Assembly (NCBI RefSeq): GCF_009932395.1
Contig: NZ_LSRS01000002.1
Span: 385,077 to 449,076, forward strand
Source of the DNA: Sporotomaculum syntrophicum
Lineage (GTDB): Bacteria > Bacillota > Desulfotomaculia > Desulfotomaculales > Desulfallaceae
Direction: 5' to 3'
Length of the DNA: 64,000 nt
The translations under genes were made by a program, and so were the position numbers. This document shows positions 1-9,152 of this stretch, in pieces; the first letter of the stretch is position 1, and every line of letters starts with the position of its first letter. The notes beneath the pieces were generated by a model, which worked only from the letters and a program-made list of their open reading frames with translations, searched no databases and was not told where the DNA came from.

Positions 1-2
1 TT

Positions 3-1454
3 ATGCTGGCCACTTATTTGATTTACGGGCCTGTGCCTGCGGCATGGGTAAATACTTTGGCCGCGCTGTTGGGGCAGGGGGTGGTCAACCGCGGTAATCC
101 ATTGCGTACTACGCTGTTTAAGGCCGCTCAGTATGTCCCCGTGGTACTGGGGGCTAATTTTATTTATGTGCTGGTGGGAGGGACAACTGATGAGAAGTTG
201 GCCTGGAGCAATGCGTGGCCACTGGTACTGTTTATCGGTGTATATTACTTTTTAAACCAGTTGTTTGTGTATACATATAAATTACTCAGGCGGGATGAGA
301 ATCTTTTGCTGCACCGGCCCGACATGCTGGGAGGGGAAGGTCTAAACTATCTGGTGGCGGTTCCTCTGGGCTTATTCATGGCCTGGTTATATATGTATAT
401 CAGCATCTATAGCGCTCTGCTGCTATTTATTCCCATGCTGGCGGTGCAGTTTGTTTTGCAATTTTATTTGCACCTGCAGCTGGCAAACCGGGAATTGCGC
501 TTGGTTTACGAGGCGGCCAGGCGGCTTGGGGGTAGTTTGAACTTAACGGAATTGTTTGATATCTACCTGCGGGAGACGCGGGAGCTGGTTAATTTTGGTG
601 ACGGAGTGATTTACCTCTGGTCTGAGGAACAAAAGTGCTTTGTGGCTGAAACAGCTCTGGGCAATCACGCTGAGCTGCTCAAGGATTCAACAGTGCAGCG
701 GGGCGAGGGTTTTTTGGGCAGGGTTGCCGAGGGCGGGGATGCGCACCTGGTGGACGATACCAGGGAGGATGAGCGTACCTCGGGTGATATGGGGCTGATC
801 CAGCTGTACCGTTCGCTGCTGGTAATACCTTTGGTAGCTGAGACCGAGGTGGTCGGGCTGATGGTGTTGGGTGACAAGCGGTCCGGTGTATTTGAGGAAG
901 AACATGTGCGGCTGCTGACCATCCTGGGCGGGTTCTTTGCCATGGCCTTCGCCAATGTACGCTTGGGCCGGCGGCTGGACCAGGCGGTGATTACCGACGA
1001 GCTTACCGGACTGTACAATTACCGGTATTTTCGTCATCGAGCCCTGGGCGATCTGGAACAAGCCCGCCGGTTAAATGAGCATATCTCACTGGTGATGTTA
1101 AATATCGAAAATTTTAAGCAGGTGAATAACCGGTACGGCCAGCTGGCGGGGGATATGGTGCTTGCCGGTGTAGCTAATGTAATTTGCGGGCAGGTACGGG
1201 ACTGTGATCTGGCGGCCCGTTACGGCGGGGATGAATTTGCTGTGCTGTTGCCGCAAACAGGTCCCACGGAGGCTAAGCACGTTGCGGACAGGTTGCGTCT
1301 GGCTGTGCGAGAGTGCGTTTATGAGGCCGGTGATAGCCGTATTCTGGTGCGGGTTACCACAGGCCTGGCTACTTTCCCGGATGACGCGGCCGATCTAGAT
1401 GCTCTCTTCAAGATTGCTTTAAAGGAGCTGGAGGGGGAGCCCCAGGCTAAGTAG
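3..1454 (+). CDS. Membrane GAF-GGDEF signalling protein, probably 5'-truncated
   Basis: The first ~165 residues are hydrophobic and contain several membrane helices. A GAF-like sensor domain (~170-320) and a C-terminal GGDEF domain (~325-480) follow. GGDEF proteins make cyclic di-GMP from two GTP. Visible motifs are DELTGLYNYRYF, an RxxD inhibitory-site motif (RDCD) five residues before YGGDEF, and AGDMVL. The usual metal-binding Asp of the DIDxFK segment is replaced (NIENFK), so cyclase activity is uncertain. The open frame reaches the window edge and the first Met lies inside a hydrophobic segment, so the true start is probably upstream. No EAL or HD-GYP domain is present. comF follows after 44 bases. 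Confidence 0.85.
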   Translation: MLATYLIYGPVPAAWVNTLAALLGQGVVNRGNPLRTTLFKAAQYVPVVLGANFIYVLVGGTTDEKLAWSNAWPLVLFIGVYYFLNQLFVYTYKLLRRDENLLLHRPDMLGGEGLNYLVAVPLGLFMAWLYMYISIYSALLLFIPMLAVQFVLQFYLHLQLANRELRLVYEAARRLGGSLNLTELFDIYLRETRELVNFGDGVIYLWSEEQKCFVAETALGNHAELLKDSTVQRGEGFLGRVAEGGDAHLVDDTREDERTSGDMGLIQLYRSLLVIPLVAETEVVGLMVLGDKRSGVFEEEHVRLLTILGGFFAMAFANVRLGRRLDQAVITDELTGLYNYRYFRHRALGDLEQARRLNEHISLVMLNIENFKQVNNRYGQLAGDMVLAGVANVICGQVRDCDLAARYGGDEFAVLLPQTGPTEAKHVADRLRLAVRECVYEAGDSRILVRVTTGLATFPDDAADLDALFKIALKELEGEPQAK

Positions 1455-1498
1455 AATATTACCGGGTGGTCATTTTTTGATGTAAATGCACTGTATGG

Positions 1499-2257
1499 AT
1501 GGTGATACAGGTGTGGCGGGAGTTGCTGCAGGCGGTTATCGAATTGCTTTACCCATCGCGGATGCAATGCCCTTTATGCGGTGCGTACCGCCCGGACGAA
1601 TCATTGTGCCCGGACTGTCGGCAACTGCTGGCGGGCTATACCGGGGAAAGGGTTTGTTCTCTGTGCGGGGCTTTTCTGGGCTCTACGGGGGCAGGTGGCC
1701 GGGGTAAACTCATCTGCCCGACTTGCCGGTCTGAGAACCGCTCCTTTGACTTAGCCCGCGCGTCAGCCCCTTATGAAGGACCGGTGCGGGAGGCGGTGCT
1801 CCGGCTAAAATACCGGGGTAGGAAGCCGCTGGCCCGCCCGCTGGGTCAGGTGATGGCGGCAACGGCGCGGCGTGAAAAAGCTTTTGCCCGGGCAGAGGCA
1901 TTGGTGCCGGTGCCTCTGCACCCGCAACGTGAACGCGAGCGGGGCTACAACCAGTCTGTGCTACTGGCGAGTGTAGTAGGGGAAGCGCTGCAGCTGCCTG
2001 TGCTGGAACAGGTAGTAGTTAAGGTAATAGAAACACCTTCTCAGACCGCACTGACAGGCCGGCTAAGGCGGCAAAATCTGCAGCAGGCTTTTGCAGTTGT
2101 TCATCCCGGGCTTGTCAATGGGAAAAATATTCTTATTATTGACGATGTTTTTACCACGGGCAGTACTATTTCCAGTTTATCCCACTTATTGCGACAATCC
2201 GGGGCAGTAGGTGTTATGGCGCTGACCTTCGCTGGAACGCGGCAAAACGAGAAATAG
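1499..2257 (+). CDS. comF: ComF family phosphoribosyltransferase-like protein
   Basis: This 252-residue protein has the ComF layout: an N-terminal zinc-ribbon with CPLC and CPDC pairs (residues ~22-39) and a further CSLC/CPTC set, then a phosphoribosyltransferase domain with the PRPP-binding signature ILIIDDVFTTGSTI (~215-228). ComF proteins take part in DNA uptake during natural transformation, and relatives are also linked to DNA repair; the substrate is not settled. No comFA helicase gene is adjacent. The ATG start has only a weak ribosome site, and GTG codons at 1502 and 1511 are alternatives. Family assignment is firm and function is inferred from the family. Confidence 0.88.
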   Translation: MVIQVWRELLQAVIELLYPSRMQCPLCGAYRPDESLCPDCRQLLAGYTGERVCSLCGAFLGSTGAGGRGKLICPTCRSENRSFDLARASAPYEGPVREAVLRLKYRGRKPLARPLGQVMAATARREKAFARAEALVPVPLHPQRERERGYNQSVLLASVVGEALQLPVLEQVVVKVIETPSQTALTGRLRRQNLQQAFAVVHPGLVNGKNILIIDDVFTTGSTISSLSHLLRQSGAVGVMALTFAGTRQNEK

Positions 2258-2359
2258 TGACATGATTTTAAGTAGCTGTATTTATATTGTGACAAGCTTC
2301 CCTTTTTATTTTAAGATAATCACAGCTGCAAACCCTTGAATTATTTGTTATTAACAGAC

Positions 2360-2377
2360 TTATCCACATTATCCACA
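2360..2377 (+). promoter_or_regulatory. Two tandem DnaA boxes
   Basis: Two copies of TTATCCACA, a perfect match to the DnaA box TTATNCACA, lie head to tail at 2360-2368 and 2369-2377, in the 290-base gap between comF and the cold-shock gene. They may bind DnaA to regulate nearby transcription. Nothing else here suggests a chromosomal origin. Confidence 0.6.
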
Positions 2378-2467
2378 GGTTTCGGGACAAAAACAGGTTT
2401 CAACATAGTAATGATTTGACACGTTGCGACACGGGTTATAGCTTTAGCTTGACATTCGTGGTAAGTG

Positions 2468-2496
2468 TTGACAGGCATTAGGTGATGTGGTACAGT
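2468..2496 (+). promoter_or_regulatory. Sigma-A promoter of the cold-shock gene
   Basis: A consensus -35 TTGACA (2468-2473) is followed after 17 bases by TACAGT (2491-2496), giving a leader of about 45 bases before the GTG start at 2548. Two more TTGACA hexamers lie upstream at 2416 and 2449 and could be additional promoters. Confidence 0.65.
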
Positions 2497-2547
2497 AGTT
2501 TTACGTGAGTTTTTAACACGTGATTATTTTTTAGGAGGAATGTTTTA

Positions 2548-2745
2548 GTGTTAGGTAAGGTCAAGTGGTTTAATAAAGATAAGGGTTACGGCTTTATAGA
2601 GCGGGATGACGGCGGCGACGTTTTCGTACACTTCTCGGCAATCCAAGAGGATGGCTTTAAAACCCTGTTGGAAGGCCAGGAAGTGGAATTCGATATAGTT
2701 GAGGGTGCTCGTGGTCCACAAGCTGCTAATGTGGTTAAATTATAG
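2548..2745 (+). CDS. CspA-family cold-shock protein
   Basis: This 65-residue single cold-shock domain starts [17 protein letters not shown] and carries both nucleic-acid-binding motifs, KGYGFIE (RNP1) and VFVHFSAI (RNP2). Such proteins bind single-stranded RNA and DNA in the cytoplasm and act as RNA chaperones, often but not always cold-induced. The start is GTG at 2548, preceded by TTAGGAGGAATG. The gene is flanked by its own promoter and a terminator, so it is probably monocistronic. Length and motifs are typical of the family. Confidence 0.95.
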   Translation: MLGKVKWFNKDKGYGFIERDDGGDVFVHFSAIQEDGFKTLLEGQEVEFDIVEGARGPQAANVVKL

Positions 2746-2751
2746 TACACC

Positions 2752-2780
2752 AGGCCTCGGCTATAGCCGGGGCTTTTATT
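2752..2780 (+). terminator. Terminator after the cold-shock gene
   Basis: GCCTCGGC pairs with GCCGGGGC across a TATA loop and is followed by TTTTATTGTT. Confidence 0.75.
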
Positions 2781-2848
2781 GTTATTGAGCATAAGTTGAG
2801 ACTAGCTTTCGGGCTAATATTAAATATATTCACTTGTTAGAAAATTTT

Positions 2849-2877
2849 GCAGGAATTATTACAATTTTCGGGAATAA
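2849..2877 (+). promoter_or_regulatory. Candidate sigma-H promoter of hpf
   Basis: GCAGGAATT (2849-2857), 11 bases, then CGGGAATAA (2869-2877) fits the Bacillus sigma-H consensus RNAGGAWWW-N11-12-RNNGAATWW except the first purine of the -10. B. subtilis hpf (yvyD) is known to use sigma-H, which supports the call. Confidence 0.55.
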
Positions 2878-2913
2878 TATTAGATACTACTCGCTCGAAA
2901 GGAGTTGGGAGTT

Positions 2914-3462
2914 ATGAAGGTTTTAGTTAGAGGTAGAAATATTGAGGTAACAGGTGCCCTGAATGATTACGTTGAAAAACGGGTGGGTAAACTGGGTAAG
3001 TTTCTGGATGGCGCCAATGAGGCAACCGTGGTTTTAACCGTGGAGGGTGTTTCGCGCAATGAAGGTGCATCGCATCGTGTTGAGGTAACTATACCGTTTA
3101 ACGGTATGATCCTGCGCGGCGAGGAAGCCACCGGTGATATGTATTCTTCCATTGACCTGGTTGTGGAGAAACTGGAAAAGCAAATTGAGAAATACAAGGG
3201 AAAACTGTCTCGCCGCCGGGCTGCCGCTGATAGCAAGGTTAATGCTGAGCCACGGGTTCATGAAAATGAGGATTATGAAGGTATCCAACTGGCCAAAACC
3301 AAGCGTTTTGCTTTTAGGCCTATGCATGTGGATGAAGCGGTCATGCAGATGAACCTGCTGGGCCATAGCTTTTTCGTTTTCGCTAATGCCGAAACCGAGC
3401 AGGTTAACGTAGTATACAAGCGTAAGGACGGAAAGTATGGCCTGATTGAGCCGGATTTTTAA
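2914..3462 (+). CDS. hpf: Long-form ribosome hibernation promoting factor
   Basis: The protein has the N-terminal ribosome-binding domain (starting MKVLVRGRNIEVTGAL, ~1-105), a charged linker and the C-terminal dimerisation domain of long HPF (~125-182, with KRFAFRPMHVDEAVMQMNLLGHSFFVF). Long HPF joins 70S ribosomes into inactive 100S dimers when cells slow down. I chose ATG at 2914 because an AAAGGAG ribosome site sits 9 bases upstream; a TTG at 2905 would overlap that site. The gene sits upstream of secA, a common Firmicutes order, and a candidate sigma-H promoter precedes it. Confidence 0.95.
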   Translation: MKVLVRGRNIEVTGALNDYVEKRVGKLGKFLDGANEATVVLTVEGVSRNEGASHRVEVTIPFNGMILRGEEATGDMYSSIDLVVEKLEKQIEKYKGKLSRRRAAADSKVNAEPRVHENEDYEGIQLAKTKRFAFRPMHVDEAVMQMNLLGHSFFVFANAETEQVNVVYKRKDGKYGLIEPDF

Positions 3463-3504
3463 AGACGTTTGCATTCGAAAATTTTATACTCTTTGCTTGG
3501 AAAT

Positions 3505-3536
3505 GCCCGCCTTGTTCTTATAAGGCGGGCTTGTTT
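3505..3536 (+). terminator. Terminator after hpf
   Basis: A 9-bp stem, GCCCGCCTT with AAGGCGGGC, is followed by TTGTTTT. Confidence 0.8.
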
Positions 3537-3637
3537 TAGCAAGGGTTGCAGCCAATTGTCTAAAGTAGTAATATTATAGTGTATATTTATGGGAGCCATA
3601 TGGTTCCCTTGCTTATTTTTTGGAAAGGTGATAACTT

Positions 3638-6268
3638 ATGTTAAATTTTTTACGCAATTGGTTAGATGATAATTCAAGGGAAATAAAACGATTGCAAAAA
3701 ATTGTTAACCAAATAAATGAACTTGAAACTCAAATGAGCGTGCTATCCGATGCGCAGCTGCAGGCCAAGACCCCTGAGTTCAAAGAACGACTGGGCCAGG
3801 GTGCGACGCTGGATGACCTTCTACCTGAGGCCTTTGCCGTGGCGCGGGAGGCATCCAAGCGGGTGCTGGGTATGCGCCATTTTGATGTACAGCTACTGGG
3901 CGGGATGGTTCTGCACAAAGGCAAGATTGCCGAGATGCGCACAGGTGAAGGTAAAACGCTGGTAGCTACGCTGCCGGTGTACTTAAATGCCCTGCTGGGC
4001 AAGGGTGTACATGTGGTCACGGTGAACGATTACCTGGCCAGACGGGATAGCGAGTGGATGGGCCGCCTATATAAATTCCTGGGTTTGTCCGTTGGCTTGA
4101 TTGTGCACGGCCTCAGCTGGGATGAACGCAAACATTCATATAACTGCGATGTTACTTACGGCACTAACAATGAGTTTGGCTTTGATTACCTGCGAGACAA
4201 TATGGCACTGCAGGCGGATCAGCTGGTGCAACGGCAGTTGCATTATGCCATTGTGGACGAGGTGGACAGCATCCTCATTGACGAGGCCCGCACCCCGCTG
4301 ATTATCTCCGGCCAGGCGGATAAAGCCACCGACCTTTATTTTACCTTTGCCAAGCTGGTGCCGCGGCTGCACCCTGATACCGACTATACCGTGGATGAAA
4401 AGGCGCATACCGTGGTGCTCACCGAGGAGGGGGTGGCCAGGGTTGAGCAGATGCTGGGGGTGGAGAATCTTTATGATGATGTGCACATGGAGCTTACCCA
4501 TCACCTGAACCAGGCCTTGAAGGCCCATGCCCTGATGAAGCGGGACCGGGATTACGTGGTCAAGGACGGTGAAGTGATCATCGTTGATGAGTTCACCGGC
4601 CGCCTGATGTTCGGGCGCCGTTATAGCGATGGATTGCACCAGGCCATAGAGGCCAAGGAGGGTGTGCGGGTGGAGCGGGAGTCCCAGACTCTGGCAACCA
4701 TCACCTTCCAGAACTATTTCCGTATGTACGAGAAGCTGGCCGGGATGACGGGTACGGCGGAGACAGAGCAGGAGGAATTTCGTAAAATTTACAACCTGGA
4801 CGTGGTAGTGATTCCCACCAATAAGCCGATGGCTCGCCGGGAACTGCCTGATGTGGTGTATAAAACTGAACAGTCTAAATTTAAAGCTGTGGTTGAAGAG
4901 ATTGCCCAAAAGCATGCTACCGGGCAGCCGGTGCTGGTGGGTACCATATCCATTGAAAAGTCCGAGGTTTTACACGAATTGCTACGCCGCCGGGGGATAC
5001 CCCATCAGGTGCTGAACGCCAAATTCCATGAAAAGGAAGCAGAAATTGTCGCCCAGGCCGGCCGGCTGGGGGCGGTGACCATAGCTACCAACATGGCGGG
5101 GCGTGGTACTGATATCGTGCTGGGGGGCAATCCCGAGTTTTTAGCCCAGGCAGAGTTGCGTACCCACAGTGCTTATGATCCCGAAGACCCCATTGCGACG
5201 GGGAAGTTATACCAGCAGCTGCTGGCCAAATATGAGCAGCAGTGTGCAGAGGAGCACCGCCGGGTGGTGGAGCTGGGCGGCTTGCATATTATCGGCACCG
5301 AGCGTCATGAGAGCCGCCGGATTGACAACCAGCTGCGGGGCCGCTCGGGACGCCAGGGAGACCCCGGGTCCAGCCAATTCTTTAGTTCCCTGGAGGACGA
5401 TTTGATGCGGCTGTTTGGTTCTGATAATATTGCCGGTATAATGGATAAACTGGGGTTAGAAGAGGATGTGCCCATTGAGCACGGCCTGGTCACCCGCTCT
5501 ATAGAAAGTGCCCAGAAACGGGTGGAGAATCGCAATTTTGACACCCGCAAGCATGTGCTGGAATATGATGATGTTATGAACCAGCAGCGCGAGGTGATTT
5601 ACCGGCAGCGTATGCAGGTGCTGCTGGGCGAGGATCTCAAAGATGTGGTGCTGCAGATGATTACCGATACGGTAAGCGCCGCGGTGGAGGTTTACGCGCC
5701 AAATGGGGTAATTCCCGAAGAGTGGGATTTGGAGGGCTTATTGACCAATGCCGACCAGGTTTTCCTGCCCGAGCACGAACTGCAGGTGGAGGACCTGGAG
5801 GATATAGGACGTGAGGCGCTGAGAGACCTGCTGCTGGAAAAAGCGCTGGCCGCTTATGAAGCTCGAGAGGCCGAGCTGGGTGCGGAATTACTGCGGGAGC
5901 TGGAACGGATGGTGCTGCTGCGCATGGTTGACGAAAAGTGGATGGACCACCTGGACGCCATGGATCAGCTGCGAGAGGGCATTGGACTGCGAGCTTATGG
6001 CCAGAAAAACCCCCTGGTGGAGTATAAATTCGAGAGCTACCAGATGTTCCAAAACATGATCGATGCTATCCGGGAAGATGTGGTGCGCTACGTCTTCCGG
6101 GTGAATGTGGTTCAGGCTCCCCAGCAGCAGCGCCAGACGATCGAGAACAAGTACCAGGACGAAGCAGTACCGGTACCCGTGCGCCGCGAGGTTAAAGTTG
6201 GCCGCAATGACCCTTGTCCCTGCGGTAGTGGCAAGAAGTATAAAAAGTGCTGCGGCAAAGTAAGTTGA
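3638..6268 (+). CDS. secA: Preprotein translocase ATPase SecA
   Basis: This 876-residue protein is the ATP-driven motor that pushes unfolded preproteins through SecYEG. Walker A is MRTGEGKT (~100-107) and Walker B is [12 protein letters not shown] (~206-217), where the [14 protein letters not shown] context is diagnostic. The helicase-like second nucleotide domain contains [10 protein letters not shown] and [13 protein letters not shown]. The C-terminus ends with the zinc-binding tail [17 protein letters not shown], which binds SecB or ribosomes in other bacteria. Start and length are normal. prfB begins 13 bases downstream, the conserved secA-prfB order. Confidence 0.98.
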   Translation: MLNFLRNWLDDNSREIKRLQKIVNQINELETQMSVLSDAQLQAKTPEFKERLGQGATLDDLLPEAFAVAREASKRVLGMRHFDVQLLGGMVLHKGKIAEMRTGEGKTLVATLPVYLNALLGKGVHVVTVNDYLARRDSEWMGRLYKFLGLSVGLIVHGLSWDERKHSYNCDVTYGTNNEFGFDYLRDNMALQADQLVQRQLHYAIVDEVDSILIDEARTPLIISGQADKATDLYFTFAKLVPRLHPDTDYTVDEKAHTVVLTEEGVARVEQMLGVENLYDDVHMELTHHLNQALKAHALMKRDRDYVVKDGEVIIVDEFTGRLMFGRRYSDGLHQAIEAKEGVRVERESQTLATITFQNYFRMYEKLAGMTGTAETEQEEFRKIYNLDVVVIPTNKPMARRELPDVVYKTEQSKFKAVVEEIAQKHATGQPVLVGTISIEKSEVLHELLRRRGIPHQVLNAKFHEKEAEIVAQAGRLGAVTIATNMAGRGTDIVLGGNPEFLAQAELRTHSAYDPEDPIATGKLYQQLLAKYEQQCAEEHRRVVELGGLHIIGTERHESRRIDNQLRGRSGRQGDPGSSQFFSSLEDDLMRLFGSDNIAGIMDKLGLEEDVPIEHGLVTRSIESAQKRVENRNFDTRKHVLEYDDVMNQQREVIYRQRMQVLLGEDLKDVVLQMITDTVSAAVEVYAPNGVIPEEWDLEGLLTNADQVFLPEHELQVEDLEDIGREALRDLLLEKALAAYEAREAELGAELLRELERMVLLRMVDEKWMDHLDAMDQLREGIGLRAYGQKNPLVEYKFESYQMFQNMIDAIREDVVRYVFRVNVVQAPQQQRQTIENKYQDEAVPVPVRREVKVGRNDPCPCGSGKKYKKCCGKVS

Positions 6269-6281
6269 GGGAGGGAAAACT

Positions 6282-7386
6282 TTGTTTATTGAATTGCGCA
6301 GAGAAATAGAACCTCTGAAAAAACGCCTGTCGGATTTGAGGGTTTCTCTTTGACATAACCGGAAAGGAACAAACCATAGCCGAGCTGGAAAATGAAATGA
6401 CCTGTGAGGGGTTTTGGGAAGAGCAGAACCGGGTCCAGGAGGTGACTCAGACAGTCACTCATTTAAAGGAACGTATCGCTGCTTACAATGAGCTGGAAGC
6501 AGCCCTGGAGGACGTGGAGGTATTGCTCGACCTGGGGGAAGAGGAAGACGAGGAAGCCCTGGTGGAGGAGGCCGCTGATGCGCTGGCTGATTTGAGGCGG
6601 CGGGTGGCCGACCTGGAGATGCAGGTAATGCTTAACGGGCCACACGATGACAGCAATGCTATTGTAGCATTGCATGCCGGAGCGGGTGGTACGGAGGCCC
6701 AGGACTGGGTGGAAATGCTGTTGCGCATGTTTACCCGCTGGGCGGAAAACCATGGTTTTAAGGTTAGTATTCTGGATATTCTACCTGCTGACGAGGCAGG
6801 TATCAAAAGCGTCACCTTTGCGGTAACAGGACCCAATGCCTATGGTTACCTGAAGTCCGAAAAAGGGGTGCACCGACTGGTGCGCATTTCCCCCTTTGAC
6901 GCGGCCGGGCGGCGGCATACCTCTTTTGCTTCGGTGGAGGTGCTTCCCGAGGTGAAGGATGATGTGGAGGTGCAGATTGCCCCCGAGGACCTGCGCATAG
7001 ATACCTATCGATCCGGGGGGGCCGGCGGGCAGCATGTGAACAAGACGGATTCGGCGGTGCGCATTACCCATATCCCTACAGGCATTGTAGTGCAATGTCA
7101 GAATGAGCGATCCCAGATCTCCAATCGCAACACCGCCATGAAGGTGCTTACAGCCAAACTGATGGACCTGGAAAATCAGAAAAAGGAAGCTGAACTGTCC
7201 CAGATGCGCGGAGAGAACAAGGAAATCGCCTGGGGCAGCCAGATTCGCTCCTACGTGTTCCATCCCTACTCGCTGGTCAAGGACCACCGAACCGGGGTGG
7301 AGATTGGCAACGTGGACGCGGTGATGGATGGTAATCTGGACGAGTTTATCACCGCCTACCTGCAGGAGCAGGCTCGCAACGGGTAA
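6282..7386 (+). CDS. prfB: Peptide chain release factor 2, with programmed +1 frameshift
   Basis: RF2 releases finished proteins at UGA and UAA stops. Translation starts at TTG 6282 behind GAGGGAGG and reads MFIELRREIEPL to an in-frame TGA at 6351-6353. The frame then shifts +1 at CTTTGAC, so reading resumes at GAC 6352 (DITGKEQT) and continues to 7386, giving about 367 residues, normal for RF2. The shift site and the purine-rich AGGGTTTCT before it match the known autoregulatory prfB slip site, which senses RF2 shortage. The catalytic GGQ lies in RSGGAGGQHVNKT, and an SPF tripeptide (RISPFDAAGRRHT) typical of RF2 is present. An annotation starting at ATG 6397 would be incomplete. Confidence 0.95.
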
Positions 7387-7418
7387 GGTAATTACTGGCT
7401 GTTAATAATATTGCATAG

Positions 7419-7460
7419 AACAACTCCCACTGCCTTTTGAGGCACCGGGAGTTGTTTTTA
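7419..7460 (+). terminator. Terminator after prfB
   Basis: AACAACTCCC pairs with GGGAGTTGTT, with an inner TGCC/GGCA pair, and is followed by a T-run. It may also serve the converging rubrerythrin gene. Confidence 0.8.
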
Positions 7461-7546
7461 CTTTAGGAAACTATGCTTGCCATATTTATGGCAAGCGCTA
7501 AGGTTTAAAGTATTGAAAAGCGCGCTGTTTATAGAAAAAACGTTTC

Positions 7547-8062
7547 TTACTTGTACACGTTCGATATCTGCAGATGCTCGGTTTCAATTTCGGACAGGGC
7601 GCGGAAAACCTCTTTGACCCTGGGATGACGGGCGGCGGAGGCGGATTCCAGGTAGTATTTAATGGCCCGGTGTTCCCGCAGGTGGGCTTCCTCGAATTTT
7701 TCCTTGTCGTTGTCCGGGCAGCTTTCCTCGGTGAAGGCGGGCATTTCTTCACCCATCATGCGGGCAAGTACTTCGGCGTGCTCCATTTCCTGCTTGGCCA
7801 AGCGCTTGAAAATTGCCTGGTTGAAGATGTTGCCGGCTTTGTTAACACAGCATTTGTAAAAGGTCCAGTTGCTTATTTCAAACCCAAGGGCGGTACGGCA
7901 TTTTTCCAGGTCTCCCTGGTCAAGGTCCAACTTGTCGTAGTCGATCCATTCTGCAGCATGGACCATTTGACGGCCGGCCGCTCCGCAGAAGGGACACCGG
8001 TCAGGTACCTGCTCTCCAAGGTATACTTCTCCACACACCTGACAGCGCATGGGTTTCATCAT
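7547..8062 (-). CDS. Rubrerythrin-like protein with N-terminal rubredoxin-type domain
   Basis: This 171-residue protein begins with a rubredoxin-type metal site (Cys 7, 10, 23 and 26: CQVC and CPFC), followed by a ferritin-like four-helix domain with ExxH motifs (EMEHAEVL and EIETEHL) that would hold a di-iron centre. Such reverse-order rubrerythrins reduce hydrogen peroxide or superoxide in anaerobes using rubredoxin electrons. It is the only gene on the minus strand in this part of the window. The start is ATG at 8062 or 8059, behind a GAGGTGATAG ribosome site. The metal ligands are visible; the peroxidase role is inferred. Confidence 0.85.
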   Translation of the reverse strand: MMKPMRCQVCGEVYLGEQVPDRCPFCGAAGRQMVHAAEWIDYDKLDLDQGDLEKCRTALGFEISNWTFYKCCVNKAGNIFNQAIFKRLAKQEMEHAEVLARMMGEEMPAFTEESCPDNDKEKFEEAHLREHRAIKYYLESASAARHPRVKEVFRALSEIETEHLQISNVYK

Positions 8063-8138
8063 TTTCTATCACCTCAAGGTTATTTTTGGCCAGAACACCA
8101 AAGGGTATGCATTTCTTTCCCCTTTTATCGACAGCAGG

Positions 8139-8167
8139 GCAGGATCTTTTCAAATAAACAAGAATAT
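8139..8167 (+). promoter_or_regulatory. Candidate sigma-H-type promoter upstream of the YitT gene
   Basis: GCAGGATCT (8139-8147), 11 bases and CAAGAATAT (8159-8167) resemble the sigma-H consensus. The start codon is 111 bases downstream. This is weaker than the hpf site. Confidence 0.35.
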
Positions 8168-8277
8168 TATGGATGATGTTGCGGAGATAAGCCACTGATA
8201 AGTCCGGTTTGGACGGAATATGATCAAGTGGCTGGGAAAAGATAACCTTATATCGGGCCAACTGCGGGGAGATTTTA

Positions 8278-9129
8278 ATGTCTTGGAAAATACTGACTAG
8301 ATTTTTTTGGGTTACGGTGGGCGTGGCAATTACGGCACTTGGCCTGGATATGTTCCTGGTGCCCAATAAAATTGCCGCCGGCGGCACCAGCGGTGTGGCC
8401 ACCATATTGCATTATTTGCTCCATACCCCGGTGGGTATGACCATGCTGGCGCTTGATGTGCCGTTGTATGCCATGGGTATTTACAGGCTGGGGTGGGCTT
8501 TCGGGCTGCGCTCCTTGTATGGCTCGGTTGCTCTGGCGGTATTGGTGGACGTTTTTAGCCTGTTTGTTCCGGTGCCCACACAGGATCCCCTTTTAGCCAG
8601 CCTGTTCGGGGGTGTGCTGGTGGGCCTGGGGCTGGGCTTGGTTTTCCTCTTTCGGGGGACCACCGGGGGTACCGACTTGGCCGCAGCAATTTTGCGCACT
8701 TATACGGATATCAATATCGGCCAGTTGCTTTTTTTACTGGACGGTGTAGTGGTAGTAGCGGCAGGGGTGGTTTTCCAGTCCTGGGAGCTTTCCTTATATG
8801 CGTTAATCAGTATCTTTGTAGCAACCAGGGTGATTGATACTGTCCAGGAAGGTATCAGCTACACCAAGGCCTTTTTTATTATTTCCGACCACACGGAAAT
8901 TATTGCCGATAAGATTTTGCATGATTTGGACCGGGGCGCCACAGCCCTGAAAGGGCGGGGGCTGTATACAGGCAACGAACGGGAGGTGATCTTGAGCGTG
9001 GTCAACCGTTCAGAGGTTAGCCGGCTGAAGGATATTGTCTACCAGGTTGATCCCCGGGCGTTTATCATAGTAGCCGATATGCGGGAGGTGCTCGGGGAAG
9101 GTTTTAAGGGGTATGGCCATGAAAAGTAG
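8278..9129 (+). CDS. YitT family membrane protein
   Basis: This 283-residue protein has about five or six hydrophobic segments in its first ~170 residues, including LDMFLVPNKIAAGGTSGVATIL, split here by position: a GG-rich loop at ~26-42 is typical of the YitT (DUF161) family. The soluble C-terminal DUF2179 domain (~205-275) includes LKDIVYQVDPRAFIIVADM and ends MREVLGEGFKG. The transport or sensing function of this family is unknown. The ATG start has a GGGGAG site upstream. It precedes the split transketolase genes on the same strand with 23 bases between them, so it may be co-transcribed. Confidence 0.85.
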   Translation: MSWKILTRFFWVTVGVAITALGLDMFLVPNKIAAGGTSGVATILHYLLHTPVGMTMLALDVPLYAMGIYRLGWAFGLRSLYGSVALAVLVDVFSLFVPVPTQDPLLASLFGGVLVGLGLGLVFLFRGTTGGTDLAAAILRTYTDINIGQLLFLLDGVVVVAAGVVFQSWELSLYALISIFVATRVIDTVQEGISYTKAFFIISDHTEIIADKILHDLDRGATALKGRGLYTGNEREVILSVVNRSEVSRLKDIVYQVDPRAFIIVADMREVLGEGFKGYGHEK

Positions 9130-9152
9130 AAATTGATCGGAGGTTTACGTTG

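Noticed and set aside
7574..8176. 200-codon plus-strand frame across the rubrerythrin gene
   Set aside because: The minus-strand gene has rubredoxin and ferritin motifs and a ribosome site; the plus-strand frame has none.
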